A stretch of 44,674 bases of DNA from a virus. Under the pieces are notes generated by a model. That model made no database searches, was not told the origin of the DNA, and worked only from the letters and a program-made list of their open reading frames with translations. The first letter of the stretch is position 1, and each line of letters begins with the position of its first letter. Both the position numbers and the translations under genes were made by a program. Positions 8,143 to 16,861 of this stretch are shown piece by piece. The stretch is taken from positions 1-44,674 of the IMG/VR virus record IMGVR_UViG_3300020433_001568; one strand, 5' to 3'.

Positions 8143-8475
8143 GTGAAAAAACTCAATAAAAGAGACATAATTAAAAAAATTGTTGTTGAACCATCAACGC
8201 AAAAAAGAATGTTCTGGGCAAGAGAAATGAAAATGCTAAATGACCTTATGGATATGTTTAATTCTGAAGAATTTTGGCAAAAAGTTTGTTTAGATAAAGT
8301 TCCGTCACTAGCCGTATTAAGATCAGGCCATGGCCTTTCCATTCTCTCCAAAAAATACAAAGAATTTAATTACAAGATTCCTGCAAAAGTCGAAATTCCG
8401 CTGGGAAAAAAGACGGGCAAAGATAAAATAATTTCGAAAAAACCAAAAACAATTAGACAATTTATAGATGAGTAA
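8143..8475 (+). CDS. Hypothetical basic protein upstream of recA
   Basis: 110 residues, Lys-rich, GTG start placed six bases after a strong -10. The body is helical (FWAREMKMLNDLMDMFNSEE), followed by PSLAVLRSGHGLSILSKKYK and a basic tail. No known domain is recognised. Its last eight bases overlap recA, so the two are co-transcribed and probably co-translated. Co-expression with recA suggests a recombination or DNA-binding accessory role (for example a loader). That is context only. Confidence 0.6.
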   Translation: MKKLNKRDIIKKIVVEPSTQKRMFWAREMKMLNDLMDMFNSEEFWQKVCLDKVPSLAVLRSGHGLSILSKKYKEFNYKIPAKVEIPLGKKTGKDKIISKKPKTIRQFIDE

Positions 8476-9574
8476 AACCAAAGATATTCAAACAACCGAC
8501 CAGATAGCAAAATTTCTATCCGACAAAGATAATCAAAAGTATCATTACAACTTTCATGAAGCTGAAGACTATAAAATCTCTAGCGGCAGCCTAAATCTAG
8601 ACATAGCTCTTGGAGGAGGCCTACCTAGTGGAGCCCACAGATTTACAGGAATCAATGAAGGCGGAAAAACTAGTTGCGCCATGGCTTTTGCTAAAAACTT
8701 TCAAAAACATTTCGATAAAGATGGAATGGTTATTTATATCAAAAGCGAAGGAAGATTTAGCCCAGAAATGATCGAGCGATCTGGAATCAGCACGGACCCT
8801 GAAAAGTTCTTCGTTTTCGATTGTAATATTTTTGAAAAAGTTTTCGAATTAATCAGAGAGCTTGTTTTTAACAACGAACACAACAAAAAATACATGTTTA
8901 TCATTGACAGCGTAGATGCACTATGCAGGGTTGGAGACATAGACAAGCCCTTTGCTGAATCTGAGCAAGTAGCTGGAGGCGCGTTAATAACATCAGTATT
9001 CTTAAAAAAGATGGTTTTACCAATTACAAAAATGGGCCATACAATGATCTTGACCAGTCAAGTTAGAGTCGAGGTCGCAACAAACCCTTATGCAGCAAGA
9101 GGCGGCCCAAAAGTTAAGCAGGCTGGAGGAAATGCGATCAAACACTATGCCAACTTCATCTTGGAATTTGAAGAAAGGTATACATCAGATCTTATATTTA
9201 AAAATCCAACAGCAACAAGATTAGACGAAAAGGGCGAGCCAATAGGGCATTACTGCAAAGTAAAATTTAGAAAAAGCATTAATGAAAAAACCGGCTCAAC
9301 AGTAAGATATCCCATACAGTATGGACAAAAAGATGGCAAATCCATCTGGAGGGCTCGAGAAATTCTGGACATGCTTTACCTTTTTAACCTAATAGTAAAA
9401 AAAGGAGCATGGATTTCAGTCTCTGAAGATCTAGTTAAAGAATTAGCTGATAAAAAAATTGAAATTAACGAAAAGTTCCAAGGAGAACAAAGGCTAATTG
9501 ATTTTTTAGAAGAAAATGAAAAGCTTTGCGACTTCCTATATAAAGATTTTAAAAATCTAACAAATGCGCTTTAA
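8468..9574 (+). CDS. RecA/UvsX-family recombinase
   Basis: 368 residues, near the usual RecA length. Walker A is at about 61-69 (GINEGGKTS), preceded by the typical SGSLNLDIALGGGLPSG. Walker B is at about 142-149 (MFIIDSVD). QVRVEVATNPYAARGG resembles the L2/core region, and GGNAIKHYANFILEF follows. It would form ATP-dependent filaments on single-stranded DNA for strand exchange, recombination-dependent replication and repair. It overlaps the upstream gene by 8 bases and the downstream nuclease by 11 bases, so the three form one unit. The family is clear; UvsX versus RecA subfamily is not decided. Confidence 0.88.
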   Translation: MSKTKDIQTTDQIAKFLSDKDNQKYHYNFHEAEDYKISSGSLNLDIALGGGLPSGAHRFTGINEGGKTSCAMAFAKNFQKHFDKDGMVIYIKSEGRFSPEMIERSGISTDPEKFFVFDCNIFEKVFELIRELVFNNEHNKKYMFIIDSVDALCRVGDIDKPFAESEQVAGGALITSVFLKKMVLPITKMGHTMILTSQVRVEVATNPYAARGGPKVKQAGGNAIKHYANFILEFEERYTSDLIFKNPTATRLDEKGEPIGHYCKVKFRKSINEKTGSTVRYPIQYGQKDGKSIWRAREILDMLYLFNLIVKKGAWISVSEDLVKELADKKIEINEKFQGEQRLIDFLEENEKLCDFLYKDFKNLTNAL

Positions 9575-9974
9575 GACGTTAACTGGCGCAGAACGAACTG
9601 TAAAAAAACCTAGATCTTACTTAATTAATTGGGACGGAGAAAGCAGGAGTAAAATACAGTTTCAAGCCAAACAATTCCTCAAAAAACATTGGTGCAACCA
9701 CATTGTTTTTGAAGAGTTTCCCGTAGCAGGAACAAAACTTTCTTTAGACTTTTACAATGCCAATAAAAAAATTGCAGTTGAAGTTCAAGGAAAACAACAC
9801 ACAAAATATGTACCCTTTTTTCACGGATCAAATAAAATAAACTACCTGAACCAACTAAAAAGAGATCAAGACAAATTTAAATTTTGCGAATTAAATGATA
9901 TACAACTTGTAGAAATATATGATGGTGATGAATTAAATGATAAGCTTTTTTTAAAATTTGGAGTTATATTATAA
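9564..9974 (+). CDS. PD-(D/E)XK-type endonuclease (DUF559/Vsr-like)
   Basis: 136 residues. The core has LSLDFYNANKKIAVEVQGKQ followed by a His and then LNQLKRDQDKFKFCELNDI and LVEIYDGDE. This D ... ExQGxQH ... RDxxK arrangement fits the small PD-(D/E)XK nucleases of the DUF559/Vsr-like group. Likely catalytic residues are the Asp of SLDF and the Glu of VEVQG. It overlaps recA by 11 bases, so a role in DNA repair or recombination-intermediate cleavage is likely, though host DNA degradation is possible. Confidence 0.7.
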   Translation: MRFKTLTGAERTVKKPRSYLINWDGESRSKIQFQAKQFLKKHWCNHIVFEEFPVAGTKLSLDFYNANKKIAVEVQGKQHTKYVPFFHGSNKINYLNQLKRDQDKFKFCELNDIQLVEIYDGDELNDKLFLKFGVIL

Positions 9975-9986
9975 TTAGTGTAATAT
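9958..9986 (+). promoter_or_regulatory. Promoter for 9992 gene (leaderless)
   Basis: TTGGAG (9958-9963), 17-bp spacer ending in GTG, TAATAT (9981-9986), five bases, ATG at 9992. The -10 is good; the -35 keeps only TTG. Confidence 0.5.
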
Positions 9987-9991
9987 GATAT

Positions 9992-10273
9992 ATGAGCGAC
10001 GAATTTATTGACCCAGAAAATTTATCAAAATTTAATTTGCCCGAAAATATACTAACGCAACTTTTCGAATTCTCAGGATCCACTTCAGGAGATAGTGGGT
10101 TCATTTTATCTTTTGTCAATCAAGATGGATTGCCATCTGTTATTACAAAAGCATCTTCACCAATTGTAGAAATGGGACTAAGGAAAGCCCTAGAGCAGTA
10201 CCTAGATCAGTTGGCCGCACAAGAAATAGAATTAAATTCTGGCGGAGACCTTGGCGACGAAGAAATGCCTTGA
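9992..10273 (+). CDS. Acidic hypothetical protein
   Basis: 93 residues, acidic, starting MSDEFIDPENLSKFNLPENI and ending in a Gly/Asp/Glu tail (SGGDLGDEEMP). There is a beta-rich middle (GFILSFVNQDGLP) and a helix (MGLRKALEQYLDQLAAQE). I recognise no domain. An acidic C-terminal tail is reminiscent of single-stranded-DNA-binding proteins, but the protein is short and lacks a visible OB fold, so I do not make that call. Its end overlaps the -35 of the DnaB promoter. Confidence 0.55.
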   Translation: MSDEFIDPENLSKFNLPENILTQLFEFSGSTSGDSGFILSFVNQDGLPSVITKASSPIVEMGLRKALEQYLDQLAAQEIELNSGGDLGDEEMP

Positions 10274-10298
10274 CATTTTTGTGTTAATGTGATACCAT
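10270..10298 (+). promoter_or_regulatory. Sigma70 promoter for dnaB (leaderless)
   Basis: TTGACA (10270-10275), 17-bp spacer, TACCAT (10293-10298), six bases, ATG at 10305. The A of the ATG is where transcription would be expected to start. No ribosome binding site fits in the remaining space. Confidence 0.75.
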
Positions 10299-10304
10299 TC
10301 TAAC

Positions 10305-11819
10305 ATGGTAAATTCACACGAACTAGAACAACACTTAATCGCAGGACTCATTAAGTATCCCGAAAGCTATCCGCTTATAGCTTCATTTATAACTCAAGAT
10401 GATTTTTTTGACAAGAATACAATTGTAAATAAAACTATTTTTTGTGTCTTAAGGCAGTCTCTAGAATCAGGAGATGCTCTTGACGAAGTTCTCCTGGCCC
10501 AAAGAGTTCAATCATTAAACATTTCTTTTGAAGACAATATTAACATCGCAGACTATATCAAGGCTTTATCCATGAGACAAATTTCAAAAGAAGGTGTGCT
10601 AAAAGCTGCTCAAGAATTAAAAAAAATTACAGTTAGAAGAGAAATACATAATGCCTCATTAGAGGTGGCAAAGAATATGAAAAGCATGCCCTCCAGTGCA
10701 ACTTTTGATGATATAGTAAGTGAAGCAGATAAAATATATAACGATAAAATAAATTTATACGAAATTGGTTCAAGCAAGCCAGAAAATCTCTTTGATGACA
10801 TGGAAGACTTTATTGAAGAGAGGGGAAACAATCCTATTGATGAATTTGGATTGATGGGTCCGCACCCAAGATTAAACGAGCTGTATGGCTCTCTGTTTAG
10901 ACCTGGAAATATAGCTGTTGTGGTAGCCCGAGCAGGAGTAGGAAAGACTCAATTTTGCATGGACTTCTGTACAAAAGTTTCTGAAATAAATAATAACATT
11001 CCAGTGTTACATTTTGATAATGGCGAAATGAGTAAAGAAGAGCTTATTATTCGACAGTGCTCCGCCTTGTCAGGAGTACCCATGCACTTACTAGAAACAG
11101 GCAGGTGGAGACAAGCTGGCGAAGAAGTTATACAAAAAGTTAGAGATACTTGGGCTAAAGTCAAAAACTTCAAATTTTATTATTACAATGTAGCTGGCCA
11201 TTCAATTGATAGCATGCTTAATATTATCAGAAGATTCTATTATTCAGAGGTTGGAAGGGGGAATCAAATGATCTTTAGCTTCGACTATATTAAGACAACT
11301 TATGAAAGGCAAAATGGAGTAAGTAGTTGGGAAACCGTTGGTAGGATGGTAGATAAATTCAAGCAGCTCATACAAAAAGAATTATGTTTTAACGATAAGC
11401 CTGCAGTGGCTATGCTTACAAGCGTTCAGAGCAATAGGCTCGGAATTACCAATAATCGTAATTCAGACAGTATTGTTGATGACGAAAGTATAGTTTCTCT
11501 CTCTGATCAGATAACCCAGTTTTGTTCCCATTTGTTTTTGCTGAGACAAAAAACTATGGATGAAATCCAGGATGAACCAGAAGGTTTTGGAACCCATAAA
11601 CTAATATGCCTAAAGTACAGATGGCTAGGGAAAGATGTTCATAGGGCCCTACAACCAATTGAAATGCCCGATGGCAGCAAAAGAAAAAATTATATCAACC
11701 TTAATCTAGAGAATTTTGCTATAGAAGAGCGAGGCGACTTGCAAGATATGGTGAGCCATATGGACTCAGATGGAGTTGGAGTTGTTGTTGAAAGAGGAGA
11801 TGAAGTTCCAGACATTTAA
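10305..11819 (+). CDS. Replicative DNA helicase (DnaB family)
   Basis: 504 residues, typical DnaB length. The N-terminal helical domain (ELEQHLIAGLIKYPESYPLI) covers about 5-110. The RecA-fold motor domain follows from about 185, with Walker A at 208-215 (ARAGVGKT), the HFDNGEMSKEELIIRQ segment and MIFSFDYIKTTYE near the Walker B position. It unwinds the fork 5'-3' as a hexamer and would pair with the primase encoded next (TAATG stop/start overlap at 11817-11821). The start is fixed by the promoter directly upstream. Confidence 0.9.
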   Translation: MVNSHELEQHLIAGLIKYPESYPLIASFITQDDFFDKNTIVNKTIFCVLRQSLESGDALDEVLLAQRVQSLNISFEDNINIADYIKALSMRQISKEGVLKAAQELKKITVRREIHNASLEVAKNMKSMPSSATFDDIVSEADKIYNDKINLYEIGSSKPENLFDDMEDFIEERGNNPIDEFGLMGPHPRLNELYGSLFRPGNIAVVVARAGVGKTQFCMDFCTKVSEINNNIPVLHFDNGEMSKEELIIRQCSALSGVPMHLLETGRWRQAGEEVIQKVRDTWAKVKNFKFYYYNVAGHSIDSMLNIIRRFYYSEVGRGNQMIFSFDYIKTTYERQNGVSSWETVGRMVDKFKQLIQKELCFNDKPAVAMLTSVQSNRLGITNNRNSDSIVDDESIVSLSDQITQFCSHLFLLRQKTMDEIQDEPEGFGTHKLICLKYRWLGKDVHRALQPIEMPDGSKRKNYINLNLENFAIEERGDLQDMVSHMDSDGVGVVVERGDEVPDI

Positions 11820-12853
11820 TGAGTCCCGAAAAAATCAAAGATTCCCTGGTTGAACTAGGTTATAAACTGGCAGACAGAGGCTCTTACTGGCAGACAAACG
11901 CCATATTCAGAAATGGCGATAATAAAACTGCTATACAAATATATAAAAATACAGGCGTCTGGAAAGATCATGTAGCCGATAGTCAGTTCTCTCCGTTTAA
12001 GAGATTGGTTGAAATTACTTTGGGTACGAATGATCCTAAAACAGTAAATCAATATATTGACGAAGAAGATGTAGGTGCGAATTATAATAAATTAAAATTT
12101 TCAGAAAAGTTAGAAATGGAAGAGATATACCCAGAAAGCTGTCTAGACAGACTTCTTCCTCACTATAAATTTTATAATGACAAAGGAATATCAAACGAAA
12201 CCTTAGTGCCCTTGAAAGGTGGATACGCAACTAGTGGAAAGTTAAATAATAGATTTATTTTTCCTATCTATAATGAATACAAACAAATTCATGGCTTTTC
12301 CGGTAGAGACATGCAGCAATCTAGTTCTAGACCTAAATGGAAACATGTTGGCAAAAAGAAAGGATGGATATACCCGCTTTATGTTAACAGCCAAACAGAG
12401 CAGGCCATAAGAGATAAATCTGAAATTATTTTTGTAGAGAGCATTGGAGACATGTTAAATTTACATGAGAATGGATTTAAAAATGTAATGGTTACCTTTG
12501 GTTTAGATATATCAACAAAATTAATATGCTCAACATTATCTCTAAATGTAGAACGTATTGTTATAAGCTTAAATAATGACGCTAGCTCATCCAGGAATCG
12601 CGGGCTAGAAGCTAGCATCAAAAACTATCTTAGATTACTCAATTATTATGACCCTCATAAAATTTTGATATGCTTGCCTCTTCAAAAAGATTTTGGGGAT
12701 ATGAATAAAGAAGAATTTAAAAAATGGTCAAACAAGCTACAATCTACAGAACCAAATAAACAACAAAAATTTATCCTCGACAAGATAAAAGATATACATA
12801 AAAATATTCCCAAAACATTGCTAAAAAATACAAAAATAATTAGCAATGAGTGA
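11819..12853 (+). CDS. DNA primase (DnaG-like, TOPRIM)
   Basis: 344 residues. The N-terminal part (about 20-70, AIQIYKNTGVWKDHVADSQF) resembles the entry region of phage primases but has no Cys-type zinc finger. Residues ~112-165 match the primase core (FYNDKGISNETL, NNRFIFPIYNEY, IHGFSGRD). The TOPRIM part runs from ~200: IIFVESIGDMLNLHENGF with Glu207 as likely metal ligand, then RIVISLNNDASSSRNRGLEA and KDFGDMNKEEF. It synthesises RNA primers at the fork and overlaps the helicase gene by one base. The usual DxD of TOPRIM reads NND here, so metal binding may be altered. Confidence 0.8.
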   Translation: MSPEKIKDSLVELGYKLADRGSYWQTNAIFRNGDNKTAIQIYKNTGVWKDHVADSQFSPFKRLVEITLGTNDPKTVNQYIDEEDVGANYNKLKFSEKLEMEEIYPESCLDRLLPHYKFYNDKGISNETLVPLKGGYATSGKLNNRFIFPIYNEYKQIHGFSGRDMQQSSSRPKWKHVGKKKGWIYPLYVNSQTEQAIRDKSEIIFVESIGDMLNLHENGFKNVMVTFGLDISTKLICSTLSLNVERIVISLNNDASSSRNRGLEASIKNYLRLLNYYDPHKILICLPLQKDFGDMNKEEFKKWSNKLQSTEPNKQQKFILDKIKDIHKNIPKTLLKNTKIISNE

Positions 12854-13922
12854 ACTAACCAAACTTTCTGCAAGTAGAATAAAGACGGCACAAACCTGTT
12901 CCTGGACCTACTGGTGTAATTATAAGCTTAAACTACCTGACTCTGGCAACGATGGATCAAGCAGGGGTACTATTTGCCATAACATTTTTGAGCTTTTAGG
13001 AGATAAGCATAAAAGAGAGTTCAATAAAATTGTTAAAGACGGAACAATATGGAATACAAATATCGTAGCTTCACAGGTTAAAAAAGAAGCTAAAGAATTG
13101 AATGTGGATGATAAGGAAAACCTTGATCTAATAGATGAAATGATTGTGAATGGCCTAAGATGCGATTTCTTTGGAGACACAGACGAAAAACCAGTCCATG
13201 CAGAATCTGAAAAGTTTTTCGACTTAGAGATCAAAGATGGAATCAAAAGGTATGCAATCAGGGGCTACATAGATAAACTATTTATATATAAAGACAATTC
13301 TGTTATAATTAGAGACTTCAAAAGCAGCAAGTCAGTTTTTAAAGGCAAAGAAGTTTCAGATAATTTGCAGAATTTAATATATTGTCTCGCCGTAAAACAT
13401 CTAATTCCAGAATCAGAACCTCAAAGTGAATTTCTTTTTTTAAGATTTGATCTAGAAAAAGATTTGCTTGGTAATTATGGAAAAGGTTTTTTAAAGATGG
13501 ATAAAATTTCTAAAGATGAGCTTGAAGGATTTGAATATCAATTAACAGAATTTCAAAACTACCTAGACAACTTTGATAAAAGTACTGCAATGAGCAATTA
13601 CGCAGCTACTCAAGATTATCCCAAAGACGGAACCTTTGGAGGCCCATTAGCGTGCGGTAAAGATGGATATAAAATGTCAAGGGGAGAACCCATCCTAGAT
13701 GACAATGGCGAGCCAATACTAGCCTATATATGCCCTTATAGAAAACCAATGGAATACTACGCGTTAAAAGATAAAGAAGGCAATTTAAAAAAGACAGCCT
13801 TTTTAGATGAAAAACATAAATTAGATATGGAAGATGGAGATAAAATCATTAAAATGAAATATGACGGATGCCCGCACTGGAACAATAAAGAAAAAATAGA
13901 AGATTTTTTAAATGACAGTTAA
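12846..13922 (+). CDS. RecB/Cas4-like PD-(D/E)XK nuclease
   Basis: 358 residues. The N-terminus has the family opening (LSASRIKTAQTCSWTYWCNY), then RGTICHNIFE with His45 and Glu49. The catalytic core is GYIDKLFIYKD ... VIIRDFKSSKS with Asp143, Asp157 and Lys159, followed by the QxxxY motif at 175-179. Cys18 or Cys24 plus Cys270, Cys296 and Cys342 give one N-terminal and three C-terminal cysteines, the arrangement used for the Fe-S cluster in Cas4/AddB-type nucleases, although spacing here is wider. It overlaps the primase gene by eight bases. Likely role: exonuclease in recombination or DNA-end processing. Confidence 0.8.
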   Translation: MSELTKLSASRIKTAQTCSWTYWCNYKLKLPDSGNDGSSRGTICHNIFELLGDKHKREFNKIVKDGTIWNTNIVASQVKKEAKELNVDDKENLDLIDEMIVNGLRCDFFGDTDEKPVHAESEKFFDLEIKDGIKRYAIRGYIDKLFIYKDNSVIIRDFKSSKSVFKGKEVSDNLQNLIYCLAVKHLIPESEPQSEFLFLRFDLEKDLLGNYGKGFLKMDKISKDELEGFEYQLTEFQNYLDNFDKSTAMSNYAATQDYPKDGTFGGPLACGKDGYKMSRGEPILDDNGEPILAYICPYRKPMEYYALKDKEGNLKKTAFLDEKHKLDMEDGDKIIKMKYDGCPHWNNKEKIEDFLNDS

Positions 13923-14310
13923 TGACTCAGCAGGAATAATAGTTAGATTAAACAATTTAGCGCTTCTAGGAAGAAGATCTAAGTTATGTGAGACTCTTCA
14001 TGGATATTGGTCAATGCCATGCGGAATGTGCGAAGATTTTGAAGACCCCATGAGAACTGCAACTCGAGAGTTTTTTGAAGAAACCAATATAACTCTTAAG
14101 TCAGAAATTCATTTTTTAACTAAATTTCAAAATTTGAAGGGCGGAACATTTCACGTTTTTTATACAGACATAAAAGAGCTATTATATCCAGACTCTCGAG
14201 CTATGGATGCTATTGAGCATGATGAGTGGGGATTTTTTAAAATAGAAAAAAACTGCTTACCAAACCCAATCACCAAAGATACGAAAAATGCAATATTGAT
14301 GCTCAAATGA
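13912..14310 (+). CDS. Nudix hydrolase
   Basis: 132 residues with a Nudix box at about 38-60: GMCEDFEDPMRTATREFFEE then TNI, matching Gx5Ex7REUxEExGU except that the last Gly is Asn. Nudix enzymes cleave nucleoside diphosphates linked to another group. The N-terminal GIIVRLNNLALLGRRS and YWSMPCG segments resemble the GDP-mannose and nucleotide-sugar branches, which fits the downstream gmd gene, but 8-oxo-dGTP or other substrates are equally possible. It overlaps the upstream nuclease by 11 bases and the downstream gene by four (ATGA). Confidence 0.85.
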   Translation: MTVNDSAGIIVRLNNLALLGRRSKLCETLHGYWSMPCGMCEDFEDPMRTATREFFEETNITLKSEIHFLTKFQNLKGGTFHVFYTDIKELLYPDSRAMDAIEHDEWGFFKIEKNCLPNPITKDTKNAILMLK

Positions 14311-15365
14311 AAAAGATAATAATTACAGGAGTAACTGGCCAAGATGGCAGCCATATGGCAGACTATTTATTGAAAAATACTACCGACACTATAATCGGTG
14401 GCGTAAGAAGATTGAGCGTTAAAAACCATAAAAATATTCATCATTTATCAAATAATGATAGGTTTAATTTAATAGATTTAGATGTAACAGATCAACAAAA
14501 TGTATCTCATGTAATTCGAAAAGAACAGCCAGATTACTTTTTAAATTTTGCAGCAAATTCTTTTGTTGGTAATAGTTGGTCAATGCCCATCAGCCACATG
14601 GAGACAAATTCTATGGCAGTGTTATATCAACTTTCTTCGATAGCCGAATATTGTCCTAATTGTAGATATTATAATGCCGGAAGCAGCGAAGAATTTGGAG
14701 ACGTCACATACTCGCCTCAAGACGAAAGTCATCCACTAAGACCTCGCAGTCCATATGGAGCTTCTAAAGCATCAGCGAGGCATATTGTAAAAGTTTACAG
14801 AGACTCTTATGACATTTATGCTGTTCAAGGCTGGCTTTTCAACCACGAAGGCGTAAGGCGCGGAGAAGAATTTGTGACCAGAAAAATATCAAAAAACGTT
14901 GCAGAGATATGCAAAGCGTTAGAAAGTAGAAAAAAATTTACACCATTATCCCTAGGAAACCTAGAAGCAAAGAGAGACTGGTCTGATGCAGAGGATTTTA
15001 TAGAAGGAATATGGTTGATGATGAACAACCCTTTTGGGCCCAAGGATTATGTTCTTAGTTCTGGAAAAACCTATTCAATTAGAAGCTTTGTAGAGCGATG
15101 CTTTTTAGAAGCAAATATACCCTGTTACTGGACTGGATCCGGTTTAAATGAAAAGCTTTTCCTGTCTAACTATATAGCAGAAGAGCACAACTTAAAAGAC
15201 ACAGAGTTGCTCAATATTGATCCTAAATTCTATAGACCTGCGGAGGTTGAACTATTACAAGGGGATCCATCTTTGGCTGAAAAAGAATTGGGGTGGAAAC
15301 GAAAAACAGACTTTAATGGATTAGTCAAAAAAATGTATAAAAATGACTACGCATTGTTAAGTTAA
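14307..15365 (+). CDS. gmd: GDP-mannose 4,6-dehydratase
   Basis: 352 residues, full length for the family. The Rossmann start is IIITGVTGQDGSHMADYLL with the GxxGxDG NAD(P) motif. LNFAANSFVGNSW follows, then the catalytic region NAGSSEEFGDV and YGASKASARHIV (YxxxK). NHEGVRRGEEFVTRKIS and LEAKRDWSDAEDFIEG are hallmark Gmd sequences. It converts GDP-mannose to GDP-4-keto-6-deoxymannose, the precursor of GDP-fucose, GDP-rhamnose or GDP-perosamine. It is ATGA-coupled to the Nudix gene. No partner epimerase is in the window, so the phage probably feeds a host pathway, perhaps altering surface glycans. Such glycan genes are known auxiliary genes in aquatic phages. Confidence 0.9.
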   Translation: MKKIIITGVTGQDGSHMADYLLKNTTDTIIGGVRRLSVKNHKNIHHLSNNDRFNLIDLDVTDQQNVSHVIRKEQPDYFLNFAANSFVGNSWSMPISHMETNSMAVLYQLSSIAEYCPNCRYYNAGSSEEFGDVTYSPQDESHPLRPRSPYGASKASARHIVKVYRDSYDIYAVQGWLFNHEGVRRGEEFVTRKISKNVAEICKALESRKKFTPLSLGNLEAKRDWSDAEDFIEGIWLMMNNPFGPKDYVLSSGKTYSIRSFVERCFLEANIPCYWTGSGLNEKLFLSNYIAEEHNLKDTELLNIDPKFYRPAEVELLQGDPSLAEKELGWKRKTDFNGLVKKMYKNDYALLS

Positions 15366-15392
15366 AAAAATAATATAAATTACCCCTGTTTT

Positions 15393-15401
15393 GTGTAACA
15401 T
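15393..15401 (+). promoter_or_regulatory. GTG-TAACAT promoter motif, ATG 5 bases downstream
   Basis: GTG (15393-15395), TAACAT (15396-15401), AATGC, ATG at 15407. The 5'-flank TTTTGTGTAACAT resembles the portal promoter (TTTTGTGTACCAT) and the 476 promoter (TTTTTGTGTAAAAT). No -35 is evident. Confidence 0.5.
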
Positions 15402-15406
15402 AATGC

Positions 15407-16858
15407 ATGAAACATAAATATAGCTCCGCAAAACGTCCTGGACCAAAGAGCTCTGCTCAAACTCCAGCTAAAAAATCAGAACGCAAAAAAGGCTCTTCTA
15501 AAAATAAGCCAGGTAGTGCTGGCAAAAAAGGTGGCAAAATTAATTTCTCTGCTAAAGTTTTAGAGTCTTTAAAAAATAAAGTTAAGGAACACAACTCCAA
15601 GTACAGCAAGAAAGTTACTCTTTCTCAGCTTAAAAAGGTTTACCGTAGGGGAGCAGGAGCATTTTCATCTAGCCACAGACCAGGAAAATCAAGAGGGCAA
15701 TGGGCAATGGCAAGAGTAAATACATTTCTTAAAATGGTAAGAGGCGGAAAAGTAAAAGATAGCTACAGAAAAGCTGATCAAGATATTGCGAGAGCCAGCG
15801 CGAATGTTATCATTGATGATGGTGTTAGAGAAGAAAACTTTCTAACCGAAGAGGATTTTATTCAGGCCAAACTTGATATTTACAACTATCAACTTCAAGA
15901 AGATCCTGAATTCACTGAAGAAATGTGGAGCGAAATTTTTTCAGATGTCGACGAATTAGGTTTTGAAGAATATGTCGATGAAGAAAGTTGGGCAGCAGAA
16001 GCCAATAAAGGCAAAAAACTTAATAAGCCATTCAGGACCCCAGGTGGACCCAAAAAGTTTTCTGTTTACGTTAAAAATGAAAAGGGCAATGTCGTTAAAG
16101 TAAACTTTGGAGATCCCAACATGGAAATTAAGAGAGATGACCCCAATCGTCGCAAAAACTTCAGAGCTAGACATAATTGTGAAAATCCCGGTCCAAAAAC
16201 AAAAGCTCGCTATTGGAGTTGCAAAATGTGGTCAAAGAAAAGTGTTACAAAAATGACCAAGGGTGAAGAAGAAAAGGTTGAAGAATCTGATGCTAGCGCA
16301 CAAGATTATATGGAAAAAGCATTTATGCATCATTGCGCAAAGTATGACGACGATCTTGTTAATACCGCTGGTATGGATAAGGATAAAACCTATGCAGCTT
16401 GTGCATTGCAATACAAAAAGATGAAAAGCTCATTGTATGAAAAAGGCGAAGCCGGTTTAACCGAAAAACAAAAGAAACTGCCAAAACCCCTACAAGAAGC
16501 TATTCTCAAAAAACAGGGCGAAGAAATGAAAGAGTCCGAGTCAGGCCATCACGAAAAAGATAAAGACAAAAAGAAAAAGAAAAAATCTTATTCTAGTCTT
16601 TGGGAAAATATTCGCAAAAAGAAAAAACGAATGGGCAAGAATTATAAACCCGCAAAACCTGGAGATAAAGATCGCCCTCAAAAAAAAGCCTGGGATAGAG
16701 CTAAATCAGCAGAGCACGAAGAAAAGAAAAATTTTAAACCCCATATGATGTATGATCCAAAAACAGGAAAGGGCTATGAAGCAAAAACTTTTGAAGATCA
16801 TTTAAAAATGAAAAAAATGGGCTACACCCACGAAAAGCCAGAAAAAAAGAAAGAGTAA
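15407..16858 (+). CDS. Lys-rich DUF5824-like phage protein
   Basis: 483 residues, very basic at both ends. Residues ~50-105 hold KKVTLSQLKKVYRRGAGAFS, a stretch I associate with DUF5824, followed by PGKSRGQWAMARVNTFLKM. The middle (160-205) is acidic. FRARHNCENPGPKTKARYWS with a following CKMW is a motif common in phage structural proteins. LTEKQKKLPKPLQEAILKK and a Lys/Glu tail close the protein. The late-type promoter and the fibre gene after it suggest a virion protein, perhaps internal and DNA-contacting given its charge. No enzymatic motif is seen. The domain naming is from memory. Confidence 0.68.
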   Translation: MKHKYSSAKRPGPKSSAQTPAKKSERKKGSSKNKPGSAGKKGGKINFSAKVLESLKNKVKEHNSKYSKKVTLSQLKKVYRRGAGAFSSSHRPGKSRGQWAMARVNTFLKMVRGGKVKDSYRKADQDIARASANVIIDDGVREENFLTEEDFIQAKLDIYNYQLQEDPEFTEEMWSEIFSDVDELGFEEYVDEESWAAEANKGKKLNKPFRTPGGPKKFSVYVKNEKGNVVKVNFGDPNMEIKRDDPNRRKNFRARHNCENPGPKTKARYWSCKMWSKKSVTKMTKGEEEKVEESDASAQDYMEKAFMHHCAKYDDDLVNTAGMDKDKTYAACALQYKKMKSSLYEKGEAGLTEKQKKLPKPLQEAILKKQGEEMKESESGHHEKDKDKKKKKKSYSSLWENIRKKKKRMGKNYKPAKPGDKDRPQKKAWDRAKSAEHEEKKNFKPHMMYDPKTGKGYEAKTFEDHLKMKKMGYTHEKPEKKKE

Positions 16859-16861
16859 ATT

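Noticed and set aside
9992-10273. Single-stranded-DNA-binding protein
   Set aside because: Only the acidic tail and the neighbourhood fit; no OB-fold pattern could be traced in 93 residues.
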